A stretch of 33,987 nt of DNA from DATLFQ01 sp035540915 (GTDB lineage: Bacteria > Actinomycetota > Acidimicrobiia > Acidimicrobiales > GCA-2861595). The translations under genes and the position numbers were made by a program. Under the pieces are notes generated by a model, which did not search any database, had not been told where the DNA came from, and worked only from the letters and a program-made list of their open reading frames with translations. Shown here one piece after another: positions 7,671 to 15,045 of this stretch. The stretch spans positions 1 through 33,987 of the forward strand of contig DATLFQ010000225.1 of NCBI GenBank assembly GCA_035540915.1. The letters run 5' to 3'. Numbering within the stretch: the stretch's first letter is position 1; the number at the start of each line of letters is the position of its first letter.

Positions 7671-8447
7671 CGGCGGCGGCGGTCTTCGGGCCCGGTCGCC
7701 GGCCGAGCCGTCCTGGGCGAGGCTCGCCAGGACGGCGCCGGCCGCCTGGCGCAGGGAGACGCCGCGCCGCAGGGCATCCTCACGGAGGATCGCGAACGCC
7801 TCGGCTCGGGTGAGGTCCCTGCGGGCCAGCAGTACACCGGTCGCCCGCTCGATGGCGGCGCGGTCGTCCATGGCTTCGAGCAGCCCGTCCACCACGTCCA
7901 GCGAGTAGGCGTACAGCGGTGAGGTGGCCAGAACGTCGGACGCGTAGCCGACGAGTGGTGCCGCGTCGCGTTCGGCGCCCTCGTCGAAGGCGTGCTCCCG
8001 GCCGGAGTAGAGGTTCAGGGCGCCCACCGTGCGGCGGGCGGCGACGAGCGGGAACGAGACGATGCTGTTGATCCCGGCGTCGAGTGCCCCGGGAGCGAGG
8101 CGCCTGTAGCGGATGTCGCGCTCGATGACGTCGACCCGAACCACCCGCGACGTCGCCATGGCCTGGACGCAGGGGCCCTGGCCGGTGGCGTACCGCACCA
8201 GGTCGACCTCCAGGACGACCGGGTCGGTGGCCGCCGACGTCAACGGCTCGCCCACCACGACCAGGCTGACCCCGGCGGCGTCACAGTTCGGCACGGTCCG
8301 CTTCGCCAGCTCGACCACCGCCTCGAGCTTGGAGGGGAGCGTGCGCTGGGTGCGCACCAGCTTGATCACCCGGGCGAGCCGCTGGTGGAACTCCTCGGGC
8401 AGGTAGTCCGGCAGGTGGTCCGGCATGTACTCGGGCAGGTCCGACAT
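7665..8447 (-). CDS. GAF-ANTAR domain regulator
   Basis: A 260-aa protein with a GAF sensor domain (about 40-165; GQGPCVQAMATSRVVRV ... SIVSFPL ... VGALNLYS) and a C-terminal ANTAR domain (about 185-245; DDRAAIERATGVLLARRDLTRAEAFAILREDALRRGVSL). ANTAR domains bind paired hairpins in mRNA leaders and prevent premature termination. The N-terminus is unusual: an acidic, proline-rich stretch with the near-repeats LPEYMPD-HLPDYLPEEF. The gene ends 31 nt upstream of the DEDD-GIY-YIG gene and is divergent from the STAS gene. Target RNAs and the GAF ligand are unknown. Confidence 0.88.
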   Translation of the reverse strand: MSDLPEYMPDHLPDYLPEEFHQRLARVIKLVRTQRTLPSKLEAVVELAKRTVPNCDAAGVSLVVVGEPLTSAATDPVVLEVDLVRYATGQGPCVQAMATSRVVRVDVIERDIRYRRLAPGALDAGINSIVSFPLVAARRTVGALNLYSGREHAFDEGAERDAAPLVGYASDVLATSPLYAYSLDVVDGLLEAMDDRAAIERATGVLLARRDLTRAEAFAILREDALRRGVSLRQAAGAVLASLAQDGSAGDRARRPPPPP

Positions 8448-8497
8448 GGGGTACGGCTCTCGTCGGGGTCGGTACGGCGCGCCTGGTGCTCAAGCCC

Positions 8498-8525
8498 GTT
8501 CGTGGGCGGGCCATACCCCGCCCGC
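8498..8525. other. GC-rich hairpin in divergent intergenic region
   Basis: The 217-bp space between the divergent GAF-ANTAR and STAS genes holds gggcggg-ccatac-cccgccc, a perfect 7-bp inverted repeat, next to a smaller gccc/gggc hairpin. It could be an operator or a leader hairpin on the GAF-ANTAR transcript. I see no convincing -10/-35 pair in this space. Confidence 0.35.
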
Positions 8526-8664
8526 CGTCCGGCGACGCCACCGGCACCCCGGATGGCGGCGGGTGGCTGGTACTTTGTGGTCCGGGTTGAACAGGCAGCC
8601 CGCTCAGGCCCGCCACGACGTGTCAGGCCGGCCTCCACGACGACGGCGTGACCTGGGGGTGGAA

Positions 8665-9048
8665 GTGATCGACGATCCGCCGACGAGCGGCGACCAGCGG
8701 CGCGGGCAACCGACGTCGTTCTCGCCACCGGAGTTCTCGGTCCGCATCTCCCCGAGCGACCGCCAGGTCGTCGTCGCCGTCTCCGGCGAGGTCGACGCGC
8801 ACACGGGGCCGATGCTGCAGGAGCAGCTGAACGAGTTGATCGCGGCCCACGACAACCTGTCGGTCGTGGTGGACTTCGGCTCGGTGGGCTTCATCGACTC
8901 GAGCGGGCTCGCAGCCCTGGTCTCGGCCCACAAGTTGGCGACGGCCAAGGGTGGCGCCCTGTCGCTGTCGCAACCGAGCCGCCAGGTCCGCAAGGTCCTC
9001 GAGATCACCGGGCTCGACCGGGTCGTGCACGTCACCGACGCGTCCTGA
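8665..9048 (+). CDS. STAS-domain anti-sigma factor antagonist
   Basis: A 127-aa single STAS domain protein. It shows RQVVVAVSGEVDAHT in the first strand-helix unit, then VVVDFGSVGFIDSSGLAAL, where the serine of the D-S-S-G-L turn is the phosphorylation site used by partner kinases of the RsbW/SpoIIAB type. Such proteins release an alternative sigma factor by sequestering its anti-sigma factor. The start is GTG 8665, after a GGGGG stretch; GTG 8659 is an alternative. No anti-sigma kinase or sigma factor is adjacent. Next to a GAF-ANTAR gene, it suggests a stress-signalling island in the core genome. Confidence 0.88.
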   Translation: MIDDPPTSGDQRRGQPTSFSPPEFSVRISPSDRQVVVAVSGEVDAHTGPMLQEQLNELIAAHDNLSVVVDFGSVGFIDSSGLAALVSAHKLATAKGGALSLSQPSRQVRKVLEITGLDRVVHVTDAS

Positions 9049-9096
9049 CGGCACGCTTCCCGCCCCAGGATCGACGGCGCACGGTCCGGTGCTGCG

Positions 9097-9109
9097 TACG
9101 CTGAGCCCG
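9097..9109 (+). promoter_or_regulatory. Leaderless-type -10 element of zinc-ribbon gene
   Basis: TACGCT (9097-9102) is followed by 7 nt and then the GTG start at 9110. Confidence 0.45.
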
Positions 9110-9364
9110 GTGACCACTCGATACCGTTGCCGGGCGTGCGGCAATCGCACGCGCTTCGACGTCACCTCCACCCGGCGGACCCGCAGCTTCCACCACTACA
9201 GCCTCGGCGGCGACCTCACGGTCGAGAACGAGGAGGTGCTCTCCGAGGTGGTGGAGGAGGTCGCGTGCCGGTGGTGCGGGCACGGCAACGCGCTGGACCG
9301 CCTGGACGACGCCGATGCGGGCGGGACGACGGCCGCCCTCGCCGCCGAGGACGGCAGCCCCTGA
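9110..9364 (+). CDS. Small zinc-ribbon protein
   Basis: An 84-aa protein with two CxxC pairs, C7/C10 (CRACG) and C53/C56 (CRWCG), spaced as in a zinc ribbon. The first knuckle is followed by a basic TSTRRTRSFHHYS stretch that could contact nucleic acid. The C-terminal 25 residues are acidic/alanine-rich. The family is not recognised. The start is set by the -10-like hexamer 7 nt upstream. Its stop codon lies 21 nt before the GTG of the NYN protein, so they are likely co-transcribed. Confidence 0.75.
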   Translation: MTTRYRCRACGNRTRFDVTSTRRTRSFHHYSLGGDLTVENEEVLSEVVEEVACRWCGHGNALDRLDDADAGGTTAALAAEDGSP

Positions 9365-9384
9365 GCTCGACCACCCCGGGGCCG

Positions 9385-10647
9385 GTGCCGGACAGCCTCG
9401 TGCGGCTGGCGCTGGAACTGGCCTTCGAGGTCGGGCGCCTCGGATCGAGGGCCATCCCGCCCGTCGAAGCCCCGCGGCCCCTGCGGCCGTTCCTTGGGTT
9501 CGCCCGCCTGCCCGACCGGGCGCTGGCCGCCGTGCGCAAGGCGCTCGAGGACGAGGAGTTCCTCGCCCGGGTCGCGTCCGTCGCCGAGGTGCCGGCCGCC
9601 GCCGAGCAGCTGGACAGGGCGAGCATGCTGTTCCTGACCAGGCCGGAGGGCTGGACGGAAGAGCTGGACGCGTTGGCTGCCACCGCGTCGGCGGCCGCAG
9701 AGGAGGAGCGGGCCGCCCGTGACGACCGGAGCGCAACCCGGCGGGCCGAGCGGGCCGAGGCTGCCGCCCGCCGGGCGGAGGAGGCCGCGCAACGTGCCCG
9801 CCGGGAGCTGGCCCGCGTGGAGCCGGCGCTGGCCGAGGAGCGCCGGCTGCGGCGGGCCGCGGAGCAGGCGCTCGCCCGCACGGCCCGGGAACTGGTGGCG
9901 GCGAACGAGCGGGCCCTCGCCGCCGCCGCGGAAGTGGCGGAGGTGCGCGAGCAGCTGGTGGCGACTGCCGGGCAACGGGACGAACTCGAGCGCCGGCTGG
10001 CGGACACCGCCTCGCCGGCGCCGGTCCTTCCCGATTTCGCTCCGGCCAGAGCCGCCCTGGTGGCGGCGCGCTCGGCCGCCGGCGCGCTCCACCGGGCGCT
10101 CGAGGAGGCGGCCGCCGCCCTCCAGCCTTCAGGCGACGGCGGGGCGGTTCCGGCGGCGCCCGCCCCGCCGCTGACCCGATCCGTCGCGCCGTCGTCCCGG
10201 CGGCCGCTGGCCATCCCCCCGGCCGTCTTCGACGACTCGCCCGAGGCCGCCGCTCACCTGGTCCGCGCGCCCGGCGCCCTGCTGCTGGTCGACGGCTACA
10301 ACGCCGCGATGGCCATCTGGCCGGGCCTGGACGTGACTGAGATCCGCCTCCGCCTCATCGACGCGCTCACCGAGCTCGCCGCCCGGACCGGCGTGCGGGT
10401 CCACGTCGTTTTCGACGGCGCCGACCTGGCCGGTGCCGTCCCGCCGCCCCGGAGCGGCCCGGTTCGAGTCAGTTTCTCCGATCCCGGGACCGAGGCGGAC
10501 GACGTGATCCTCGCCCTGGTCGAGTCGCTGCCGACCTCGGTGCCGGTCCTCGTGGCGTCGAGCGATCGCCGGGTCCAGGACGGGGCCCGCGGCTTGGGCG
10601 CCAACATCCTGTCGAGTGGCCAGCTGGGCGCCGTCCTCGGTCGCTGA
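9385..10647 (+). CDS. NYN-domain ribonuclease-like protein with long coiled coil
   Basis: About 420 aa in three parts. Residues 1-100 are mostly helical without known motif. Residues ~105-215 are Ala/Glu/Arg-rich with heptad character (repeated RRAE/RAEAAARRAEEAAQRARRE type runs), predicting a long coiled coil. After a Pro/Ala linker, residues ~295-420 form a YacP-like NYN (PIN-fold) domain with acidic residues D303 (VDGYN), D344 (VFDG), D372/D373 (EADD) and D394 (SSDRR), which would bind metal for RNA cleavage. YacP-type proteins act in RNA processing in other bacteria. GTG 9385 is preferred; GTG 9400 is possible. The zinc ribbon upstream and the Cys-rich protein downstream may belong to the same unit. 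Confidence 0.82.
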   Translation: MPDSLVRLALELAFEVGRLGSRAIPPVEAPRPLRPFLGFARLPDRALAAVRKALEDEEFLARVASVAEVPAAAEQLDRASMLFLTRPEGWTEELDALAATASAAAEEERAARDDRSATRRAERAEAAARRAEEAAQRARRELARVEPALAEERRLRRAAEQALARTARELVAANERALAAAAEVAEVREQLVATAGQRDELERRLADTASPAPVLPDFAPARAALVAARSAAGALHRALEEAAAALQPSGDGGAVPAAPAPPLTRSVAPSSRRPLAIPPAVFDDSPEAAAHLVRAPGALLLVDGYNAAMAIWPGLDVTEIRLRLIDALTELAARTGVRVHVVFDGADLAGAVPPPRSGPVRVSFSDPGTEADDVILALVESLPTSVPVLVASSDRRVQDGARGLGANILSSGQLGAVLGR

Positions 10648-10694
10648 CCGGCGCCGTGGCGGTTCGTGTCACAGGTGCCTGGCATCCTGCCGGC

Positions 10695-10934
10695 ATGGCT
10701 CCAGCGCTCCCGCCCAGCACCACCGCCGGCTGCACCACGATCAGCTGCACCGACTGCGTGATGCTCCACACCGAGGCGTGCGACGACTGCGTCGTCACCT
10801 TCATCTGCGACCGGGCGCCCGACGACGCCGTCGTCATCGACGTGACCGAGGCCCGGGCCGTCCGGCTGCTGGCCGGCGCGGGCCTGGTCCCCGAGCTCCG
10901 CCACCGGCTCCGCCAGGAGGGCGGCGTTCGGTGA
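10695..10934 (+). CDS. Cys-rich mini-protein, putative metal-binding
   Basis: A 79-aa protein whose first half holds the cysteine pattern C-x4-C-x2-C-x8-C-x2-C-x5-C (in GCTTISCTDCVMLHTEAC...CDDC), enough for two metal sites or an Fe-S cluster; a helical tail (ARAVRLLAGAGLVPELRHRLRQ) follows. I know similar short actinobacterial proteins only as hypothetical. ATG 10695 is preferred; GTG 10656 would add 13 residues right after the NYN stop. It is immediately downstream of the NYN gene, so co-transcription is likely. Confidence 0.65.
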   Translation: MAPALPPSTTAGCTTISCTDCVMLHTEACDDCVVTFICDRAPDDAVVIDVTEARAVRLLAGAGLVPELRHRLRQEGGVR

Positions 10935-10981
10935 AGGGGAAACCGGTCGTGACCATCCACGAGCAGACGAGGGCCGGGTGG

Positions 10982-11043
10982 TACCTTCCGCAACGGGCCC
11001 GAAGGCCGGGCCCGCCCGCCCTGGGCGGCACCGGGGGATCCCT
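10982..11043 (+). promoter_or_regulatory. Promoter and leader of sepH
   Basis: TACCTT (10982-10987) is a possible -10 element and would give a leader of about 50 nt with a GGGGG-type ribosome binding site near 11033-11037, just before GTG 11044. This is one of the few leadered genes here. Confidence 0.35.
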
Positions 11044-12360
11044 GTGCAGAAGCTCCATCTCGTCGGTTTCACCACCGAACTCGACGGGCTCATCCTGGCC
11101 ACCCGCAAGGGTGCGAAGTCCGGCGGCTACGTCATCGCCCTGGACGACAAGGTGCTGGCCACCATCGAGGAGGCGCACCGCCTGCGCAACGGTGGCGCGC
11201 CCGAGGCGGCTGCGCCAGCCCAGGAGCAGGATCGGCGCAACCTCCCGGCGGTCATCGCCAAGCCGCCCAAGCCCTCCAGCGGGCTGAGCCCACGGGAGAT
11301 CCAGGCCCGCCTGCGAGCGGGCGCCTCGGTGGCGGAGATCGCCGCCGTCGCCGGCGTGGACGAGGAGTGGATCCTCCGCTTCGCCACCCCCATCAGGGCC
11401 GAGCAGGCCAGGGTCGTCGACCGGGCCCTCCGGCTGCCCTTCACGAAGGTGCGCCTCGGCCTGTCGGCCGAGCCGCTGGGCGAGTCGGTGAAGGCCAACC
11501 TGTCGGACAAGGGGCTCCGCCTCCACGACGACGTGTTCGACGAGGGCTGGAGCGCCTACAACCTCCACGGCACGACCTGGGCGGTGAAGTTCACCTTCGT
11601 CAATCGCGGTCGCACCCGGGCCGCCGTGTGGCAGGTCGACCTGCGCACGGGCGAGGTGACGGCGCGTGGGCGGCTCGCCGGCGAGCTGGGCTACGTCGAG
11701 CCGGGCCGCAAGGCGCCGCGTCCCGAGCCGTTGGAACCCGACCCGGTGCCGTCGCCGTCGGCCAGGAACCGGCCGGGCCGATCCGCTGCGCCGAAGTCCG
11801 CTGCGCCAAAGTCCGCTGCGCCAAAGGGCTCGCCGGCGAGGGGCTCCGTGCGCCGGGCCCCGGCAGCCGGCGAGCCCGCGGCGGCGGCGTCGACGCCCGC
11901 CCCGGCCGCGCCCGGCCCGGGGTCGGGCGTCGACGCCGAGCGCCCGACGCACCTGGCCCGCCCGCCGTCGCCCATGAGCTCCACCAACCGGGCGCCCAAC
12001 CAGCCCGGCCGCCTGGCCGGGGCACCCTCGCTCCGACCGCAACCCCGGGCCGTCCGGCGCCCCGCCGCCGCGCCGCCGGAAGCCGACACCGCCGCCCCGG
12101 CGCCGGCCCAGCCACCCTCGCCGGTCGAGGCCCGCCCCCAGGGCGAGGTCTTCGCGCTCGGCCCGCCGCCCGCCAAGCCGCCGCGAGACCAGCGCGCCGG
12201 CCGCTCGGCGCCGGTGCGGCCGGTGCCCACCATCCCGCCGATGGCGGCGCCGCCGGTCATCGAGGTGAACCAGGGCGACCCCGAACCGGCGGTGGTGGTG
12301 CTGTCGACGACGTCGAAGCGGCGCCCCCGCCAGGCCGGACGGCGCACCGGCGATCGCTGA
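11044..12360 (+). CDS. sepH: Septation protein SepH (DUF3071 family)
   Basis: A 438-aa cell-division protein. The N-terminal DUF3071 domain starts MQKLHLVGFTTELDGLILA and includes LSPREIQARLRAGASVAEIAAVAG, the helix-turn-helix-like part that in Streptomyces SepH supports FtsZ assembly. The sequence WAVKFTFVNRGRTRAAVWQVDLRTGEV shows a following folded segment. Residues ~215-438 are a long disordered Pro/Ala/Arg linker ending in a basic tail (KRRPRQAGRRTGDR). The linker contains three exact SAAPK repeats. Length is larger than typical SepH (about 350). GTG 11044 is used because it restores the family N-terminus. The next gene, pimB, overlaps or abuts its 3' end. Confidence 0.88.
   Translation: MQKLHLVGFTTELDGLILATRKGAKSGGYVIALDDKVLATIEEAHRLRNGGAPEAAAPAQEQDRRNLPAVIAKPPKPSSGLSPREIQARLRAGASVAEIAAVAGVDEEWILRFATPIRAEQARVVDRALRLPFTKVRLGLSAEPLGESVKANLSDKGLRLHDDVFDEGWSAYNLHGTTWAVKFTFVNRGRTRAAVWQVDLRTGEVTARGRLAGELGYVEPGRKAPRPEPLEPDPVPSPSARNRPGRSAAPKSAAPKSAAPKGSPARGSVRRAPAAGEPAAAASTPAPAAPGPGSGVDAERPTHLARPPSPMSSTNRAPNQPGRLAGAPSLRPQPRAVRRPAAAPPEADTAAPAPAQPPSPVEARPQGEVFALGPPPAKPPRDQRAGRSAPVRPVPTIPPMAAPPVIEVNQGDPEPAVVVLSTTSKRRPRQAGRRTGDR
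11782..11826 (+). repeat. Triple 15-bp tandem repeat in sepH
   Basis: Three copies of a 15-mer (tccgctgcgccaaag, the first with one change) encode SAAPK three times in the disordered linker of SepH. The unit is in frame, so copy number could vary without breaking the gene. Confidence 0.85.
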
Positions 12361-13492
12361 GCCCCGGCACCTCCTGGTCACCAACGACTTCCCGCCCAAG
12401 CGGGGCGGCATCCAGTCCTACCTCTGGGAGCTCTGGCGCCGGCTGCCGGCCGGGCAGGCGACGGTGCTGACGGCCGCGCACCCCGAAGCCGCCGCGTTCG
12501 ACGCGGCCCAGCCCTTCCGCATCGAGCGCACGGCCGCCTCGGTCCTGCTGCCGACGCCCGCCCTGACCCGTCGCGTGCGCGCACTGGCCGGCGAGGTCGG
12601 TGCCGGCCTGGTCGTGCTGGACCCGGCCCTCCCCCTGGGGCTGCTGGGGCCCTCGCTCGGCCGGCCCTACGCGCTGGTCCTGCACGGCGCCGAGGTGACC
12701 GTGCCGGCCCGCATCCCGGCAGTCCGCCGGGCGCTGGCCGCCGCGGTGCGCGGGGCGACGCTGGTCGTCGCCGCGGGGAACTACCCGGCCGAGCAGGCCC
12801 GGCGGGTGGCCGGCCGGCCCGTGGCCGATCTGGTGGTGGTGCCGCCCGGCGTGGACGGCGACCGGTTCCGCCCCCTGCCTCCCGACGACCGCCGGCACTG
12901 GCGCCGTCGCCTCGGAGCGGACGGCTCGGGACCGCTGGTCGTGTCGGTCAGCCGGCTGGTGCCGCGCAAGGGGATGGACGTGCTGATCGAGGCGGTGGCC
13001 CGCCTGGCCTTGGACCGGCCCGGTCTGCGCCTGGTCATCGGCGGGGGCGGCCGGGACCGGGCACGGCTCGAGCGCCTGGCCAACCGCACCGGCGCGCCGG
13101 TGTCGTTCCTCGGGGCGGTGGCCGAGGAGGACCTGCCCGCCGTCTACGGGGCCGCCGACCTGTTCGCCATGGTCTGCCGGGACCGCTGGGGCGGGCTGGA
13201 TGAGGGCTTCGGCATCGTCTTCCTGGAGGCCGCCGCCTGCGCCGTCGCCCAGGTGGCCGGGGCCAGCGGGGGCGTGCCCGACGCGGTCGCCGACGGCACC
13301 ACCGGCCTGCTGGTCGCCCGACCCCGCGATCCGGTCGCCGTGGCCGCCACCCTGGCTGCCCTCCTCGACGATCCCGGCCGCCGAGCCGCCATGGGCGAGG
13401 CCGCCCGCCGGCGCGCCCTCGCCGAGTTCGACTACGACGTGCTGGCGGCCCGCCTGGCCGCCGCCCTCACCCGGGCCGCCTCCTGCGCATGA
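12353..13492 (+). CDS. pimB: Phosphatidylinositol monomannoside mannosyltransferase-like GT4 enzyme
   Basis: A GT-B fold glycosyltransferase family 4 enzyme of about 379 aa. It closely follows mycobacterial PimB' from its N-terminal glycine loop (LLVTNDFPPKRGGIQSYL) through LVVSVSRLVPRKGMDVLIEA to the sugar-nucleotide binding region DEGFGIVFLEAAAC. PimB' adds the second mannose to phosphatidylinositol mannoside at the inner membrane. Oddity: the essential N-terminal loop has no ATG, GTG or TTG upstream in frame. The only options are ATC at 12353 (giving MAEPRHLLVTND) or CTG at 12374, which begins inside the loop strand; the first GTG (12464) would delete the loop. The start overlaps the sepH stop, suggesting coupling. 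Confidence 0.85.
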   Translation: MAEPRHLLVTNDFPPKRGGIQSYLWELWRRLPAGQATVLTAAHPEAAAFDAAQPFRIERTAASVLLPTPALTRRVRALAGEVGAGLVVLDPALPLGLLGPSLGRPYALVLHGAEVTVPARIPAVRRALAAAVRGATLVVAAGNYPAEQARRVAGRPVADLVVVPPGVDGDRFRPLPPDDRRHWRRRLGADGSGPLVVSVSRLVPRKGMDVLIEAVARLALDRPGLRLVIGGGGRDRARLERLANRTGAPVSFLGAVAEEDLPAVYGAADLFAMVCRDRWGGLDEGFGIVFLEAAACAVAQVAGASGGVPDAVADGTTGLLVARPRDPVAVAATLAALLDDPGRRAAMGEAARRRALAEFDYDVLAARLAAALTRAASCA

Positions 13493-13511
13493 CAGCCCAC
13501 CCGGCGAACTT

Positions 13512-13549
13512 GGTGCCATATCGCGCGCCAGGGCGCGCGATATCCCACC
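13512..13549. repeat. 38-nt palindrome downstream of pimB
   Basis: Positions 13518-13529 and 13532-13543 form a perfect 12-bp inverted repeat (atatcgcgcgcc / ggcgcgcgatat) with a 2-nt centre. Four more outer pairs (ggtg/cacc) follow after a 2-nt mismatch. It lies in the 91-bp gap between pimB and the membrane-protein gene. It could act as a terminator-like hairpin, or as a two-fold operator site, since the outer AT/inner GC symmetry extends over three helical turns. Confidence 0.75.
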
Positions 13550-13583
13550 GAGAAGCGGGCTCGGCGCCGCCCGGACCGGCGCG

Positions 13584-14063
13584 ATGGTGAGGCCGGGCCA
13601 CCCCATCGTGCGAACCGCGGTAGCCGGGACGGCCCTGTTCGCCGCCACCGCGACGCTGGCCGCCGCGGTGCCCTCGGCCGACGTGGTGGCGTTGGCGGTC
13701 GCGCTGGGGCTGTTCGTGGCCGGCTGTGGCGCCTTCGTGGCCGCCTACGCCGCTGCCGTCGGCCGCAGCCGACGGGACGACATCGCCCTGGCCGGCCTCT
13801 TCTTCCTGTCGGGCAGCGCCCCGCGCCCGGTACGGGTGGCACTCCTCGGCAGCCTGGCCGCGCAGGTGGTGGTGGCCGTCACGACGGCCGGCATCCGGCC
13901 CAACACCAGCCTCGCCTTCGGGGTGCTGGCCCCGGTCTACGGCCTGGGCCTCGCCGCACTGTGGGCGGCGCGCCACGGCCGGTTCCCGCCTCGTGCCGCG
14001 CCACCGTCGCGGCGCCCGCCGAAGGCGCCCCCGGGCGGGCCGGTACCATCGCCGGACCCATGA
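13584..14063 (+). CDS. Four-helix integral membrane protein
   Basis: A 159-aa protein with four hydrophobic segments (about residues 9-28, 32-54, 82-101 and 110-128), one basic loop (GRSRRDDIAL) and a Pro/Arg-rich cytosolic tail (APPSRRPPKAPPGG). The family is not recognised with certainty; similar small membrane proteins sit beside pimB in other actinobacteria as far as I recall. The start is ATG 13584 or GTG 13587. Its stop overlaps the ATG of an 8-codon ORF that leads into glk. Confidence 0.7.
   Translation: MVRPGHPIVRTAVAGTALFAATATLAAAVPSADVVALAVALGLFVAGCGAFVAAYAAAVGRSRRDDIALAGLFFLSGSAPRPVRVALLGSLAAQVVVAVTTAGIRPNTSLAFGVLAPVYGLGLAALWAARHGRFPPRAAPPSRRPPKAPPGGPVPSPDP
14044..14059 (+). promoter_or_regulatory. 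-10-like element ahead of the glk mini-ORF
   Basis: TACCAT (14044-14049) lies 10 nt before ATG 14060. The layout resembles the leaderless promoters elsewhere in the window, but the ATG opens an 8-codon ORF rather than glk itself. Confidence 0.35.
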
Positions 14064-14086
14064 CCACCCGGCTCCTCCCTTGGTGA
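14060..14086 (+). CDS. 8-codon mini-ORF preceding glk
   Basis: ATG 14060 opens MTTRLLPW and stops at 14084-14086. It overlaps the upstream stop (ATGA) and the glk GTG start (GTGA). It may be a leader peptide that couples translation of the membrane protein and glucokinase, or chance. Confidence 0.3.
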   Translation: MTTRLLPW

Positions 14087-15042
14087 CCGCGGGGGTCGAC
14101 CTCGGCGGGACCAAGCTGCTGGGCCTCGCGCTGGACGACGGCGGCAGCGTCGTCGCCGAGGAGCGGGTCCCCACACCGACCGGGGAGGCGGCCGTCATGG
14201 ACGCGCTCTGCGAGCTGGTGACCGCGCTCGCCGCCACCACCGGCCCCGTCACCGGCATCGGTGTGGGCGTTCCCGGCCTGGTGGACCGCTCCGGCACCCT
14301 GCGGATGGCGCCCAACCTGCCCGGCGTCGCCGACCTGGACGTGCGCGGCACGCTTGCCGCGCGGTTCCCCGGGGCGGCCGTCCGGGTCGACAACGACGCC
14401 ACCTGCGCGACGTGGGCGGAACACCGGCTCGGCGCCGCCCGGGGCGTGCCCGACGCCGTGCTGGTCACCCTCGGCACCGGGATCGGCGGCGGCCTGGTGG
14501 CGGGTGGGCGCCTGCTGCGCGGCGCCAACGGCTTCGCCGGCGAGGTGGGTCACATGGTCGTGGACCCCAACGGCCAGCCCTGCCCCTGCGGCAAGCGGGG
14601 GTGCTGGGAGCGGGTCGCCTCGGGGAGCGGTCTCGGCCGGCTGGGCCGGGAGGCGGCCGAGGCGGGGCGTGCCGCCCGGATCGCAGAACTGGCCGGCGGG
14701 GCGGCGGCCGCCGTGCGGGGTGAGCACGTCACCACGGCTGCCGCCGAGGGCGACGAGGAGGCGGTCGCGGTCATGGCCCGGTTCGGGTGGTGGGTGGCGC
14801 TGGGACTGGCCAATCTGGCCGCCGTCCTCGACGCCCGGCGGTTCGTCCTCGGCGGCGGGCTGGTCGAGGCGGGAGAGGTGCTCCTGGCCCCGACCCGGGC
14901 CGCGTTCGCCGAGCTGGTCCTGGGGGCCGACCAGCGGGCCGTCTCGATCGTGCCCGCCGCCCTCGGTGAGCACGCCGGCGCGATCGGTGCCGCCCTGCTC
15001 GCCCTGGAGAACGGCAACGACGGCCCGGCCGGCGGCGGCTGA
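14083..15042 (+). CDS. glk: ROK-family glucokinase
   Basis: A 319-aa ROK kinase that phosphorylates glucose (or a related hexose) with ATP. Features: ATP-binding DLGGTK (6-11), catalytic-base region VDNDATCATWAE, GTGIGGGLV, and the ROK zinc signature CPCGKRGCWE (C167, C169, C174). Length is typical for actinobacterial Glk. The start GTG 14083 is used because it begins right before the first strand. The gene is followed after 3 nt by the LLM oxidoreductase. Substrate specificity within ROK cannot be proven from motifs alone. Confidence 0.88.
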   Translation: MTAGVDLGGTKLLGLALDDGGSVVAEERVPTPTGEAAVMDALCELVTALAATTGPVTGIGVGVPGLVDRSGTLRMAPNLPGVADLDVRGTLAARFPGAAVRVDNDATCATWAEHRLGAARGVPDAVLVTLGTGIGGGLVAGGRLLRGANGFAGEVGHMVVDPNGQPCPCGKRGCWERVASGSGLGRLGREAAEAGRAARIAELAGGAAAAVRGEHVTTAAAEGDEEAVAVMARFGWWVALGLANLAAVLDARRFVLGGGLVEAGEVLLAPTRAAFAELVLGADQRAVSIVPAALGEHAGAIGAALLALENGNDGPAGGG

Positions 15043-15045
15043 GCC

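Noticed and set aside
11782..11826. Short regular repeats as a CRISPR array
   Set aside because: The units are directly adjacent without spacers, are 15 bp and in frame inside sepH; they encode SAAPK repeats.
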